Source: Hippasteria phrygiana
Taxonomy: Eukaryota; Echinodermata; Asteroidea; Valvatida; Goniasteridae
Reading direction: 5' to 3'
NCBI GenBank assembly: GCA_037893225.1
Contig: JAZGUH010000368.1
Location: 806,001-870,000, forward strand
DNA length: 64,000 nt
Shown: piece by piece, positions 20,710-30,565 of the stretch
Numbering within the stretch: position 1 is the first letter of the stretch
How the letters are laid out: each line of letters starts with the position of its first letter
The notes under the pieces: generated by a model
The model's input: only the letters and a program-made list of their open reading frames with translations
Databases searched by the model: none
What the model was told of the DNA's origin: nothing
Made by a program: the position numbers and the translations under genes

Positions 20710-20950
20710 TGCAGGGGAGAGATTTCTCCAGATTTTTCCCAATTTCAGGATTTTTGGTGAGACATCTTTCAGACTCTGGAAGATTTGTTTGTCCTGAAAT
20801 TGTTTTTAATCATTCCAAAATGACCTCTGCAACGGGAAACGGTCTTTTCTCAGGACCCTATTTTATGGAATTTTGATCATATCCTTTGGTAGAATATGAA
20901 GTTTTCCAATGCTATACAAATCAAATGCCTCTGAATGTTTCATGAATTTT
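20710..20950. repeat. Dispersed repeat (gagatttctccagatttttcc family)
   Basis: Matches 5450-5700 in order (GATTTTTCC..ATTTCA, GATTTTTGGTGAG, CCAAAATGACCT, CTTTTGGTAGAA-like, CAATGCTATACAA, AATCAAATGCCTC). More diverged pieces occur at 4155 and 6245. Confidence 0.6.
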
Positions 20951-21080
20951 TCTTTTTCCTCAAATCTCGCCCCAGATTTTGAAGCCTGCTAAATATAAGC
21001 AAATAACCACCATCTGTAAATGTCAAATTACTCAAAAGTTTGTATGTACCAAAGTTCCAGTTTTGTTTATTTTGTTCAAA

Positions 21081-21330
21081 CCAGAGTTGTAGTCGAGTCC
21101 CTGCGAGTCCTTTCACAAGTCCCTTTTCGCAAGTCCAGTCAGAAGTCCTTTCATAAAGTCAGTCACAAGTAACTGGATGAACAATGACAAGAAATGCCTT
21201 TGTCAAAGCTCATTTGAATAGCTTGTGATTGGAATTAGGATTGGAGGGCTTGTGATGGACTTGCAGGGACTTGTGATGGACTTGCAGGTACTTGTGATGG
21301 ACTCGACATGGACTCGACTACATCCCTGGT
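21081..21330. mobile_element. Foldback element with CAAGTCC-rich arms, copy 1
   Basis: Left end CCAGAGTTGTAGTCGAGTCC, right end GGACTCGACTACATCCCTGG (inverted). Both arms are internally repetitive in CAAGTCC / GGACTTG. Related to 26407-26607. Confidence 0.7.
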
Positions 21331-21341
21331 TCAAACTTTAA

Positions 21342-21810
21342 GGGTGCGTTCGAGCGTGTTACTCTTGATACTCGTGGGTGCAGGAAAATGTTGCGTGCGC
21401 ATTACTCTCGAACCGCGTCGCGCGAACGGTCAAGGTTATAGAGCTGCGTTCAACTACACGCGAACGTTGCCAACTATGCAAACAATCTTCCATTAGATGT
21501 GCACACATTTGAATATAGTTCAACATTTTCCCTTATGTATCATATTTATGACAATATATAATCCAAAGGTCAGTTCAATAATCGAAAAACGATAACAAAA
21601 CTTCATTGGGAAAGTCCAAAATGTTTACTTTCCGCCATCTTAAAATGTTAAGTGGAAACAATCACGTGATGACACCTCCGGTGCAGGAGTATACTCTCGG
21701 TCTGAGCGGGAGTATACTCTCGATCTCGGTTACCCTCGGGTCATACTCCTGCCGTTCGTGTGCTCAAGAGTATACTCGTGTTAACACGAGTAACACGCTC
21801 GAACGCACTC
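21342..21810. mobile_element. Harbinger-like MITE with TAA target duplication
   Basis: Flanked by TAA at 21339-21341 and 21811-21813. Left end GGGTGCGTTCGAGCGTGTTA, right end TAACACGCTCGAACGCACTC (inverted). PIF/Harbinger elements create 3-bp T-A-A/T-W-A duplications and often start GGGTGCGTTCG. No transposase, so non-autonomous. Internally several copies of GTATACTC. Confidence 0.8.
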
Positions 21811-21911
21811 TAAAATGACATGTTTAGACGGGCGTGTGTACCTTTTCTAATGTACAGTGTAAAAAAAGCTCTCTTTGACAGACTTGTGTTGATGCAGTGT
21901 ATTGCTTCCTA

Positions 21912-22036
21912 TTAGCCTTTTAGAGGTATGGCAGACACAATAGGAGGGCGCTATTTGATTTGGGTATAAATACACAGGTTTTTCCCAAATCAAATAGCGC
22001 CCTCCTATTGTGTCCGCCATACCTCTAAAAGGCTAA
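21912..22036. mobile_element. 125-bp near-perfect hairpin MITE
   Basis: Arms of about 52 bases, from TTAGCCTTTTAGAGGTATGG to its complement ending AAAGGCTAA, with one mismatch noticed (GCAGAC/GTCCGC), around a 20-base loop. The near-perfect pairing suggests recent origin. Confidence 0.85.
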
Positions 22037-22240
22037 TTTGCATGGGTGCAGTGTAAATATACATACATGTATACATCGAGTTTTACCCTTACTGGTGTTC
22101 ACAGTGTAAGCTGCTATATTGTCTTTGAATTGGCTAGCCAACCCCAACAGGCTGAATGGTCAAGTAGTTACGATGGTTGTCCTAGGAAACAGGATTTTTT
22201 GTAGAGACTCCGGGAAAAACTTAGGCGAAAAAAATATATA

Positions 22241-22439
22241 GTTCTGCTTCCGGTTACCCTACCTACCCCGTTTTAACGCTCCGACCCAAACATTTGTTTG
22301 GGTGGGGGGAAGTAAAAAAAACCAAAAAAAAAACAAATGCTGTATGTAGACACCTACCTATGATCAGCACAAAAAAAAAGTGCCAACAAAAATTCCCTTC
22401 CTACCCTATTTTCAAATACCATGTAATCGGAAGCAGAAT
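22241..22439. mobile_element. Foldback element with GTTCTGCTTCCGGTTAC ends
   Basis: Left GTTCTGCTTCCGGTTAC and right GTAATCGGAAGCAGAA are inverted copies. The interior includes GATCAGCAC and an A-rich tract. The window start (1-130) carries the right half of another copy. Confidence 0.7.
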
Positions 22440-24068
22440 TTTTTTGGGGGGGCCTTATGGTTATATTATGCCAGGAAGGGCAAAACCTCGTTATGGATTA
22501 TTAAAGATTAGGTTGATTATAGTAGGAGAAAAAAATGAGTTGTAGTTCAAATGTAGATATTGTGGATATTTATTTTTTATGCTACGTATGTGAGTTGGCG
22601 TGGTTTTGGTTCAAAAGTATTTATGGAAAATTTGACATTGCAAAATCTACCTTAAAACTTAATGCACAACCTCTAGAACATATTTAAATATGTTGTCCTT
22701 GGGAAAAAGATGGGATCCGTGACAAAATGGAAACGGGTGAATTTCTCCAAGTGTTACACTATTTTTCCCCTGTTCTATTCTGGATCCTTTTTTTTTTGGT
22801 TTTTATAATTGGAAAAAAATAGAGATTGTCTCCAATTAGGATGTGAAGACAGACGCCCAACATGTTTATTTGTTTTACTTGGCCTAATGTACCAAAGAAG
22901 GACTGGACAAGCTTATGTAAAACTAACATTTGTGTGTTAGATTACACATTTGAAACAAGGGTACATAGTGCCTAATGTCAGTTTGCTGTAGCTATTTTAC
23001 AAAAGGCGCTTCACCAATTCTGAAATCCTATATTTCCCCTTCTTTCAAAATCGAGGATGAGTCTTTCAGTGATCGAATTAGCGAATTCAGTGATTTTTAG
23101 TTTCACAAATGTAATGTCACGTTTTAAAATACTGCATAGCCCCTGAATCTCGATCCAACATTAGTGATTTTCCCCACAAACCAGACTCGTCCCCTGCAAA
23201 ATCCAGCGTGAGGTTTTGGAGGATGGAGCGGAGGAGAGCCCAGCCTGTACATGAGGCTTGGTGTCCCCTGGTTCCGAGTACAAAAACCATGTCATTTGCT
23301 TACTGCATGGTGTTGATTTTTGAATATTCAGGAATGTTCCCAGCAAAAATGACCACTGACATTGGGCTTTAGCATTTTCAAGTATACAAAAACGTACTTG
23401 ATTTTAGAACTGAATAAAAAATATATATATAGATTTAAAGATATTGCCATAATTCAAGAAAAAAAATTGAATAAAAGTACATCAAAAGTTATGCAGGTTG
23501 ATAAATAAAAAATCTTGAGGGAGCAATACTTCCATTGTTTATCAAAATTATCAGTATATAAACATACAAAGAGAACACTCGATTTGACAAAAGAATATAT
23601 TCAGGGAAGTATCTTTTTAAGCATAGGATTATTGGTGTACATGTGTGGTATCTTAGAGGTATAGAAATGTATTATTTGAAAACCTCATATGATGGTATTT
23701 GTACATAGTATTATGTAGAAGTTCGGTGTTTGCTAAATATTAGGGGGTAAACGTTTAGATAAACGCAAATAAGAAGGAAAATTCTTGAACCGCCTGATGT
23801 GTGGTAACTTGTAAACATTAACAAATTTTAATTACCTTTCGCATTTGTCGCGAAGAAAAAACACCAACTAATTAAAGGTTGCAACGACAACTGTATTGTG
23901 ACATTTACATGTTGAATTGTTAATGTGTTCTGCAACGAGCCGTTACTTTGTAAGTTTGCAAAATGAATAAACTTGGACGAAGCATGATATAGTGACAAAA
24001 AAAAAAGTGTTGTTTTGTGTCGAGTTGTTTTCTCTTCATTTTAAGTACAACAAGCACGAATAGACCCA

Positions 24069-24188
24069 AGACGTAATGACGTCACGCTTTGTTTACATGT
24101 GCGCTTTCCTATGTCCCTACCTTGTCTGGTGCCCTGACCTGGCTCCCATAGGAAAGCGCACATGTAAACAAAGCGTGACGTCACGTCT
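24069..24188. mobile_element. Foldback element (GACGTCACGCTTTG arms)
   Basis: Left arm AAGACGTAATGACGTCACGC and on to CGCTTTCCTATG is matched inverted by CATAGGAAAGCGCACATGTA to AGCGTGACGTCACGTCT. Arms of about 42 bases around a 33-base spacer. Confidence 0.8.
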
Positions 24189-25310
24189 CCACCGATGAAT
24201 CGGTAAAGCATAGTAAATGTTGTAGTGCCCTCTTCTCTTGAGCCGTGTCGCGAAAACGAATTTGGCACAAGAAGAAAACGTACAGCGCTTACACAGAGCC
24301 GGCCCCGCCGGCCGTCTGCGATGCGCGACGCGGCTAAAAATAAGATATTGCAAGTGTCGCAGGAAAAGTGGGAATCTGAGTAAAGTTGGACTTTCTACTT
24401 TTGCCGGGTGGGCAAAATGTGAGTGTTACTGATGATTACTCTTGGCACTTCCCTTTCGCTTCGGTTAGAAATTCAGCAAAAAATTGCCGTTCGCCAATGA
24501 TTCCCAAATTTGCCCATTTGACAATGTGGGAATTATGTTGGTTATTTTTAACTTCAAACTGTTCAGAAGTAATTTAATGTTGGTGAGATGCATTGCTGCA
24601 ATAAAATGTTTCTTGTACAATTACTGAGAGATGTATATTTTGGACTATGAGATAACCAATAATATTTTTAGCCAAAAGCAAAATAATGGCAAGGGGTTAC
24701 CTTTATAAATTCGGCCGAAAGTGGACTTTCTTAAATGTTTCCCAATATACGACCCTGAAACCGCATAGAAAGAATTTATTACAATGAATTTAAGTTCATG
24801 TATTGTTTTATTATTTACATGTATTGTGCCCGTAGCGTCTCGCATCTTAACAGAAAAAACCAAATAGTAAACTTTCTGCTAACACTTCAGACATGTTGGA
24901 GGAGGTGAACAATGTAGGCGTAGGTCCTATGTTCATTTTTGTTCTCGAAATTTGACAAAAACAGACTTTTCAAAATATTTCAAATTGGTGTTTTGTCGCA
25001 AACTTGTGAAACGTCTGAAAGCAAATATTGAAAGGTTGAAAGATTTTTCTTGAATTATGTGTATAGACATTCAAAGTATTTGGGGGAAAGATGAACAAGT
25101 TTGACTCATTTTGTGGTTTGTTTGTATGGGGTGTCGGGGTGTTCGTTTGTTTGTTTGTTGCTTGCTGTGGTGTTTGTTTAATTCACGAAGTTCCCCAGGG
25201 AGGCAACAGCAAATATTTGAACTAGCGTTTATGGTATCAGAGCTTTCTCCTTTGCACTTTTCAAGAAAATCTTAACTCGGTTGCCAAAACTTTAAAATAA
25301 CAAGGGGTTA

Positions 25311-25375
25311 GTTAACCCATGGAGGAAGGTCCTTCCTCCATGGTTAACCCATGGAGGAAGGATCCATGGCTAACC
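25311..25375. mobile_element. Two tandem micro-palindrome insertions
   Basis: Heptamers GTTAACC (25311-25317), GTTAACC (25343-25349) and GCTAACC (25369-25375) separate two palindromic units. Unit 1 is 25 bp (25318-25342: CATGGAGGAAGG meeting CCTTCCTCCATG around a central T). Unit 2 is 19 bp (25350-25368: CATGGAGGAAGGATCCATG). Same family as 25436, 35162, 46068, 59806 and 60643. Confidence 0.8.
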
Positions 25376-25428
25376 TTGTGTTTGTAAATTTGGCCTTTTC
25401 CTCCATACTTTACAGACACATCTACTGA

Positions 25429-25476
25429 GATCACCCATGGAGGAAGGATATAGATATCCTTCCTCCATGGATCACC
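25429..25476. mobile_element. Micro-palindrome insertion with perfect 7-bp duplication
   Basis: GATCACC at 25429-25435 and again at 25470-25476 flank a 34-bp palindrome that starts CATGGAGGAAGGATATA and ends GATATCCTTCCTCCATG. It is the longest unit of the family in the window. Confidence 0.85.
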
Positions 25477-26406
25477 TAAGCATACTATTAAGTTTCAGAC
25501 ACTAATAATCAAAACAATTAATATCTTAAAAAAAATATAAGAGTTGGTGCTAAAAATAAAGATTTTGACTCATTTTATTATTACTTTATACATTTGATTG
25601 TTTTTCTTCCCAAAAGTCAATCAATGTCTTCTGTATTGCCCCGGGGGGCCTTCCGGAGCTCCTTTCAAAAAAATATATCAAAATTCCCAATTTTTGGGAA
25701 AACTGGAACTTTCGAATTTTCCAAATGTTTCAGAAATACATCTTGAGGGAAACAACACACATTCTAAGTGTTCATTACAGGAATAACCCAAATTTCTATT
25801 CTGCTTTCGTTAACCCTTGCTCTTGGTTACACTCCAACGCACTTCAATATTCGCCCAAAAATTCCTATATGTTTATTGCATGGATCTCCAATAACTGTCA
25901 CATTATTTCAATGGGGAGTCCTTGTACACTCCAGGGAATGACAAAGGGAACTGGAGTTGGTCATGCTGTGAGTAAACAGTGTATTACACCAAGGCTCTAT
26001 GATTACACTGATAAGCAAAGCCACATGCCATATTCCTCTGGAGTGAGATGGATGGTCCAGTAGGAGCTTTGAAATCAGTTGTCTGGTAAAGCAAAGAATC
26101 CTCCAATGCACTGCAGCTGGAGTGCATTGGCATGTACCACTGACTTGCAATAAACAAATAGTGCAAGGGTTAATAGAGGTTAACCTTTACGTTTTTATAA
26201 AAAATGAGCCAATATCGATGTTACTTTCCTTTTGATAGATGCATCAGAAATAATCTGGCTTCGACTCGGGCAATTCTGAAGATTTGCCAAAAATACACAA
26301 ATTGATCTCTATTTAAACATGTTATTGTTTTTCCTTGATTGGAAAGGCAACCCATGCATGGTGTTGAAAGTCAGTGTATATTTTCTAAGGACCCAATGTA
26401 TCTTTT

Positions 26407-26607
26407 GCAGAGTTGTATTAGAGTCCCTGCAAGTCCTTTCACAAGTCTTTGCAAATCCCTGCAAGTCCATCAAAAACCCTCCAGTCCTAATCCTAATCAC
26501 AAGCTATTCAAATAAGGTTTGACAACGGCATTCCTTTGTCATTGTTAATCGGGTTACTTGTGACTGGCTTTATGAAAGGACTTGCAGGGACTCGAATACA
26601 ACTCTGA
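26407..26607. mobile_element. Foldback element with CAAGTCC-rich arms, copy 2
   Basis: Left GCAGAGTTGTATTAGAGTCC, right GGACTCGAATACAACTCTGA. Arms again contain repeated CAAGTCC / GGACTTG. Interior TCACAAGCTATTCAAATAAG parallels copy 1 at 21081-21330 in reverse orientation. Confidence 0.7.
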
Positions 26608-27410
26608 TCTTTTGTGAATCTTACCAGAAAATATTTCACATTTCCAGTAAAAAAACAAGCAGCAAGGGGGTTAAACCTTACACCTTTCCCTGAAATTTTG
26701 ACAAATGTTTCAGGAATGCGAAACCTATAGGTCTACGTGAATTCTTCAGGTTTTTACAGAAAAGCGAAGAATTTGTCAGGGGAAGATTTTTTAAGGGAAG
26801 GTCATTACCTCCTTTATTAACACACGCTTTTCAACAATTCGATTTTGATTTTTTCTCTTTTAAGGAATTTTCAAATAGTATAGTACATAGCGACAAGAAT
26901 ACTTTTCCAATTGGGTATCTGCAAATAGTTTTGGTTGCCTTCGCGCCTCTACAGCGCACAAAAGATCCACCTTGCCGGAAATGAATTATTGTCGGGCCGA
27001 AAGTAATTCAATAATTCAATAAAGGATTTATTATTCGGTAACTAAAACGACCGTGTATGGGCAATTTCTTTTCTATCAATGTCTCACTCAAAGTGAATAA
27101 CTTGGATATTGCCAGAAAAACATAGGTCAACATAGGCTATAGGCCTACACGAACATGTACAAGCAACATAATTGACACTAAATCAGACCTTTGTAAACAA
27201 AGATCTATGGCAAGCACAATCTCATTTCTTTTATTATTCAGCAACTTAGTTGATAACCACTTCAAAATATTAAACTAATGACGAAGCGATGATGGTTTAA
27301 ACAAAGAGCGCCCTCAACGATCAGCAAAGTAAGAACCAACAGACGACAGGAAGGGAAGCTGCAATTTTCAAGGTGAAATTGAAATAAAATGTAGCTGGTG
27401 TCGATGTCCC

Positions 27411-27599
27411 AAACTGGATATACCCAGCACGATATGGGGCAGAGGGGTACCCCCTTCTGTCTCTACCCTATACACTCTCCAGATTATTGTTACCCGACAC
27501 ATTCCCCTAGTCCTCTGAAAAGAATTCCTGAGATTCCGGGAACACAATAGGGGGGGGGGGGGGGGTACCCCTCTGCCCCATATCGTTCCGAGTATAGTT
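27411..27599. mobile_element. Foldback element with ACGATATGGGGCAGAGGGGT arms
   Basis: The left arm from AACTGGATATACCC through ATATGGGGCAGAGGGGTACC is repeated inverted at 27561-27599 (GGTACCCCTCTGCCCCATAT). A run of about 16 G sits just inside the right arm. Confidence 0.8.
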
Positions 27600-28468
27600 A
27601 TTGGCGTACGTTATTCCAATCCGATTGTATGACCACGAGTTGATGCAAACAATAATTGACGCACCACACCACACTAAATTGGAAAGATCGAAATCTGAGA
27701 GCGATATTTTCTCCTTGTCCCGCGGCTAAATTGCAGTCCTTCGGATTGGCATAATCTTCGTTTATTTATTCAGAAAGTTGCTTCAGGAACATTCCTAAAA
27801 TGTCACGCAATTTCCATTCTCAAATATCAATGACCAACCATTTTAAAAACCGTCTTCTTAACAGAGGTAAATAGCCGCAAGACAGTTTCTCGCAGTTCAC
27901 CGCAAGCGAAACCTTATCCCACAGACTAGTACGGCAAGACACTTCACTCAACTTTACAACAGAGGTATACGATTATTTGCTTCTAAGCGTATAACACTTG
28001 TTTAATGAAAATGGATGGCATCCCACAGTAAAGATAATTAACATGTTTAAAGTTGCCAGTCGGTGCTTTTGGGGAGTTTCACCCTGAAAAATAGATTTAT
28101 GAGGTTTCCAATGAGACAGTCCACACAAAACTTACCAAAGATAAGTAACATATTTAATAAGATTAACATTTTAAATAGGAGCGGGTCGCTCCTAATTCTT
28201 GCATAATTAATGTATCTTTATGATATAAATAATGAAACTATATTTTTGGAAGACCAAAGTGCATAGTGTATGCTTAGTAAGTGGTTTTTTTTTTTCAAAA
28301 GCAGTCTTCTTCCACAAATTATTAGCGGGAAAATCCATTAAATTTGATTTGTTTGCGAACATGACAGATTTAAGGGAATGCTTTCCTTTGGATCATTGAC
28401 CAATACAAGCTGAATTCTTGAAACAACGAATACACTTAATTAAATGAAAAAAAACAACACCCGACTTG

Positions 28469-28587
28469 TATAGAGTACCGAAGTCTGACGTCGGTTGCCG
28501 CGGCAATGGTTCCAAACACATGCAGTTTAGAATGTATTCTGGTTCCAAACATTGCATTGATTGAAGTCATCACTTCGGTACTCTATA
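28469..28587. mobile_element. Short foldback element (TATAGAGTACCGAAGT ends)
   Basis: TATAGAGTACCGAAGT (28469-28484) and ACTTCGGTACTCTATA (28572-28587) are exact inverted repeats. Interior GGTTCCAAACA occurs twice. Confidence 0.7.
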
Positions 28588-29271
28588 TAGCACGACCTAT
28601 TATTACCGACTTATGACCTCCGACCTCCAAATCGGATCAGAGAAGGGACTGCTCAGGTACGTAGCTTGGGGGTAGCCAGAATGGGCGGGTCCACCCCTAA
28701 AATCACGAGCCCACCCACCGGACCCACAGTTCTCGAAACGGCACAATGTCAAAGTTCAATACCAAACAAAAAATAGTGACAGACGCTCAACTTTCAACAA
28801 ATATACCATTGTGTTCGTATTCTAGGTAAGCTTTGTCAACATTTTTGTTACGATGAGCGCCCCGCCCCAACCCCGGCTTCACTCGGCCCACCCACTTTAT
28901 GAAATCTATAACTACACACACGCGTATACGTTTTTTTTTCTTCACAGAACCTATAGGCATGAAGGTTTTTTTCTGTAAAGTATTGGAAATGACTATCGGA
29001 CTGAAGTCGATCAGTTATCAAGGTTGGCATGATATTTACACGACTAAGTATTAGCAATGACATAAAACAATGTTCCCGAATGAAAGCGTTTCATTCTTCA
29101 AGATCCTTACCTCCAATTTGTACAGAGAAAATATTTTCCTTGGATCAGAGGTTTATAAACCATTAATATCAGATCTGTCACAACGCTGTCGCGTGAATAT
29201 CGGACTCCCTGAAAATACGACTTGTTATAGTTATACTGCGCATGCTCACTAGGCCCCGTACACCAAAACAT

Positions 29272-29501
29272 AGGTTTTTTTTTCGAAACGCTGGCTTCGT
29301 CTTCGACTTCGACTTCTGAATAACTGAGAAGCAAACCAAATGTAAATATTCTAAATTTTGGTGCATGTTCTGCTTCAGGAACATTAATTCGGTTGATTAT
29401 GAAAGCAAAAATTAGAAGACTTACATTTTGTTTGCTTCTCAGTTATTCAGAAGTCGGAGACAAAGCCGAAGCCGAAACGAAGCCAGCGTTTCGAAAAAAC
29501 C
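29272..29501. mobile_element. Foldback element with long arms (TTTCGAAACGCTGGCTTCG)
   Basis: The left arm includes CGAAACGCTGGCTTCGTC and ACTTCTGAATAACTGAGAAG. The right arm (29421-29501) is its complement, ending CGAAGCCAGCGTTTCGAAAA. Possibly inside or next to the RASL12 3' UTR. A - strand AATAAA (TTTATT at 29575-29580) is the only poly(A) signal candidate I see between it and the RASL12 stop. Confidence 0.8.
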
Positions 29502-30246
29502 CATAATCAGGGTAAGAAATAGAGTTAGGGTTGGGATGAGGTTAAATTTTATGCCAGTGCCCAAAACGAATGTGTTTATTATAAAAGCATAATATAGTGT
29601 GGCAAGGCAATGCAATGCAAAGAGTCGGATATTCATATGACAACGGTCCTCTTACCTGCACTAAAAGAAAAGAAACTAATTACAAACACTGTCAAAGCAA
29701 GACAGTGGTCCCAAACAGATGGTTGTGCCCTGGAATTGACAGCATGAAATAAAATGACAAAAAGCTTTGCTGGAATTGTGTGACTATTCATGGTTGCTTT
29801 CATTTATACACAACCGCACCACCTTTGAGATGTAAAGTTATTCAATCCAGATGGTGTAACCTGTGGTCTGATTGTGTCCTGATCTCACCAGGTGAACGAC
29901 CAGCTTGAACAACGGGTAGGAATAAAATGACCCAAACATCAGGTGCTGACCACCTGTAACCGTCATGAGATCTCCACAGAAACTGGCTGGTCCCCGCAAA
30001 ATAAATATTCGAGCCTAAATTCATTCCGAATGCACTGCAAGGTAATACAATGCCTCTACACCCAGTCGTGGGCGTGATAATAATCCCAAGGCTATTCTTT
30101 TGATATTCCACAATAAACATCTCAGTGTGGACCACGTGTATAGAGGTCAGTTACTTATAACTGGAGTGCATCTGTCAATCATCCAACATGAAGTAAACAA
30201 TTAAAAGATGTGCAGAGATCGTTTCCAGGACGGCGGTGTTGGTTCC

Positions 30247-30565
30247 TCAAAATATTTTGAATCCTTTGTTGAAGAACTTGAAACTCGACACTGTTCTCTT
30301 TTGCAGCACCCGGGGCGCCTTAGGCTGTGGAGATTTGGCACGATCTCTTTCTTTTCTCGAGGAAGGTGGCGACGGCGGGATAGTCTTCTCTTCGCTTATA
30401 AACAGTGGCTTAAGGGGCATGTGTCTTTCGGCCTCTCGCCGAATCTCGCGCACAGTCTCGTGAAAGACGTTCTCCACATCTCGAAATTCACCGGCTGCCG
30501 AGACTTCGTGGTACGAGCATGCGTACTGCGTTGCTAATGAACTACCGTCCAGTTTGCTGACTTGC
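30247..30565 (-). CDS. RASL12: RASL12 terminal exon (C-terminal helix, GFKIF end)
   Basis: Acceptor on the - strand is ..ctacaaatag just right of 30565. The first base completes AG|G (Arg), then QVSKLDGSSLATQYACSYHE starts. It carries EVSAAG in the G5 position, VFHETVREIRREAE, PLFISEEKT, a Ser/Pro/Lys-rich tail, and ends KGFKIF with stop TCA (plus) at 30247-30249. Human RASL12 has the same PLFISEE and GFKIF blocks. Confidence 0.92.

Larger units (their letters stand above)
18397..30246. other. Intergenic region between the convergent CHAF1A and RASL12 genes
   Basis: No exon-like ORF, rRNA or tRNA was recognised in these 11.8 kb. The first part should be CHAF1A 3' UTR and the last part RASL12 3' UTR. 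Named repeats are listed separately: 18851, 20710, 21081, 21342, 21912, 22241, 24069, 25311, 25429, 26407, 27411, 28469 and 29272. Stretches 22560-24060 and 26610-27400 show nothing beyond AT-rich DNA. Confidence 0.6.
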
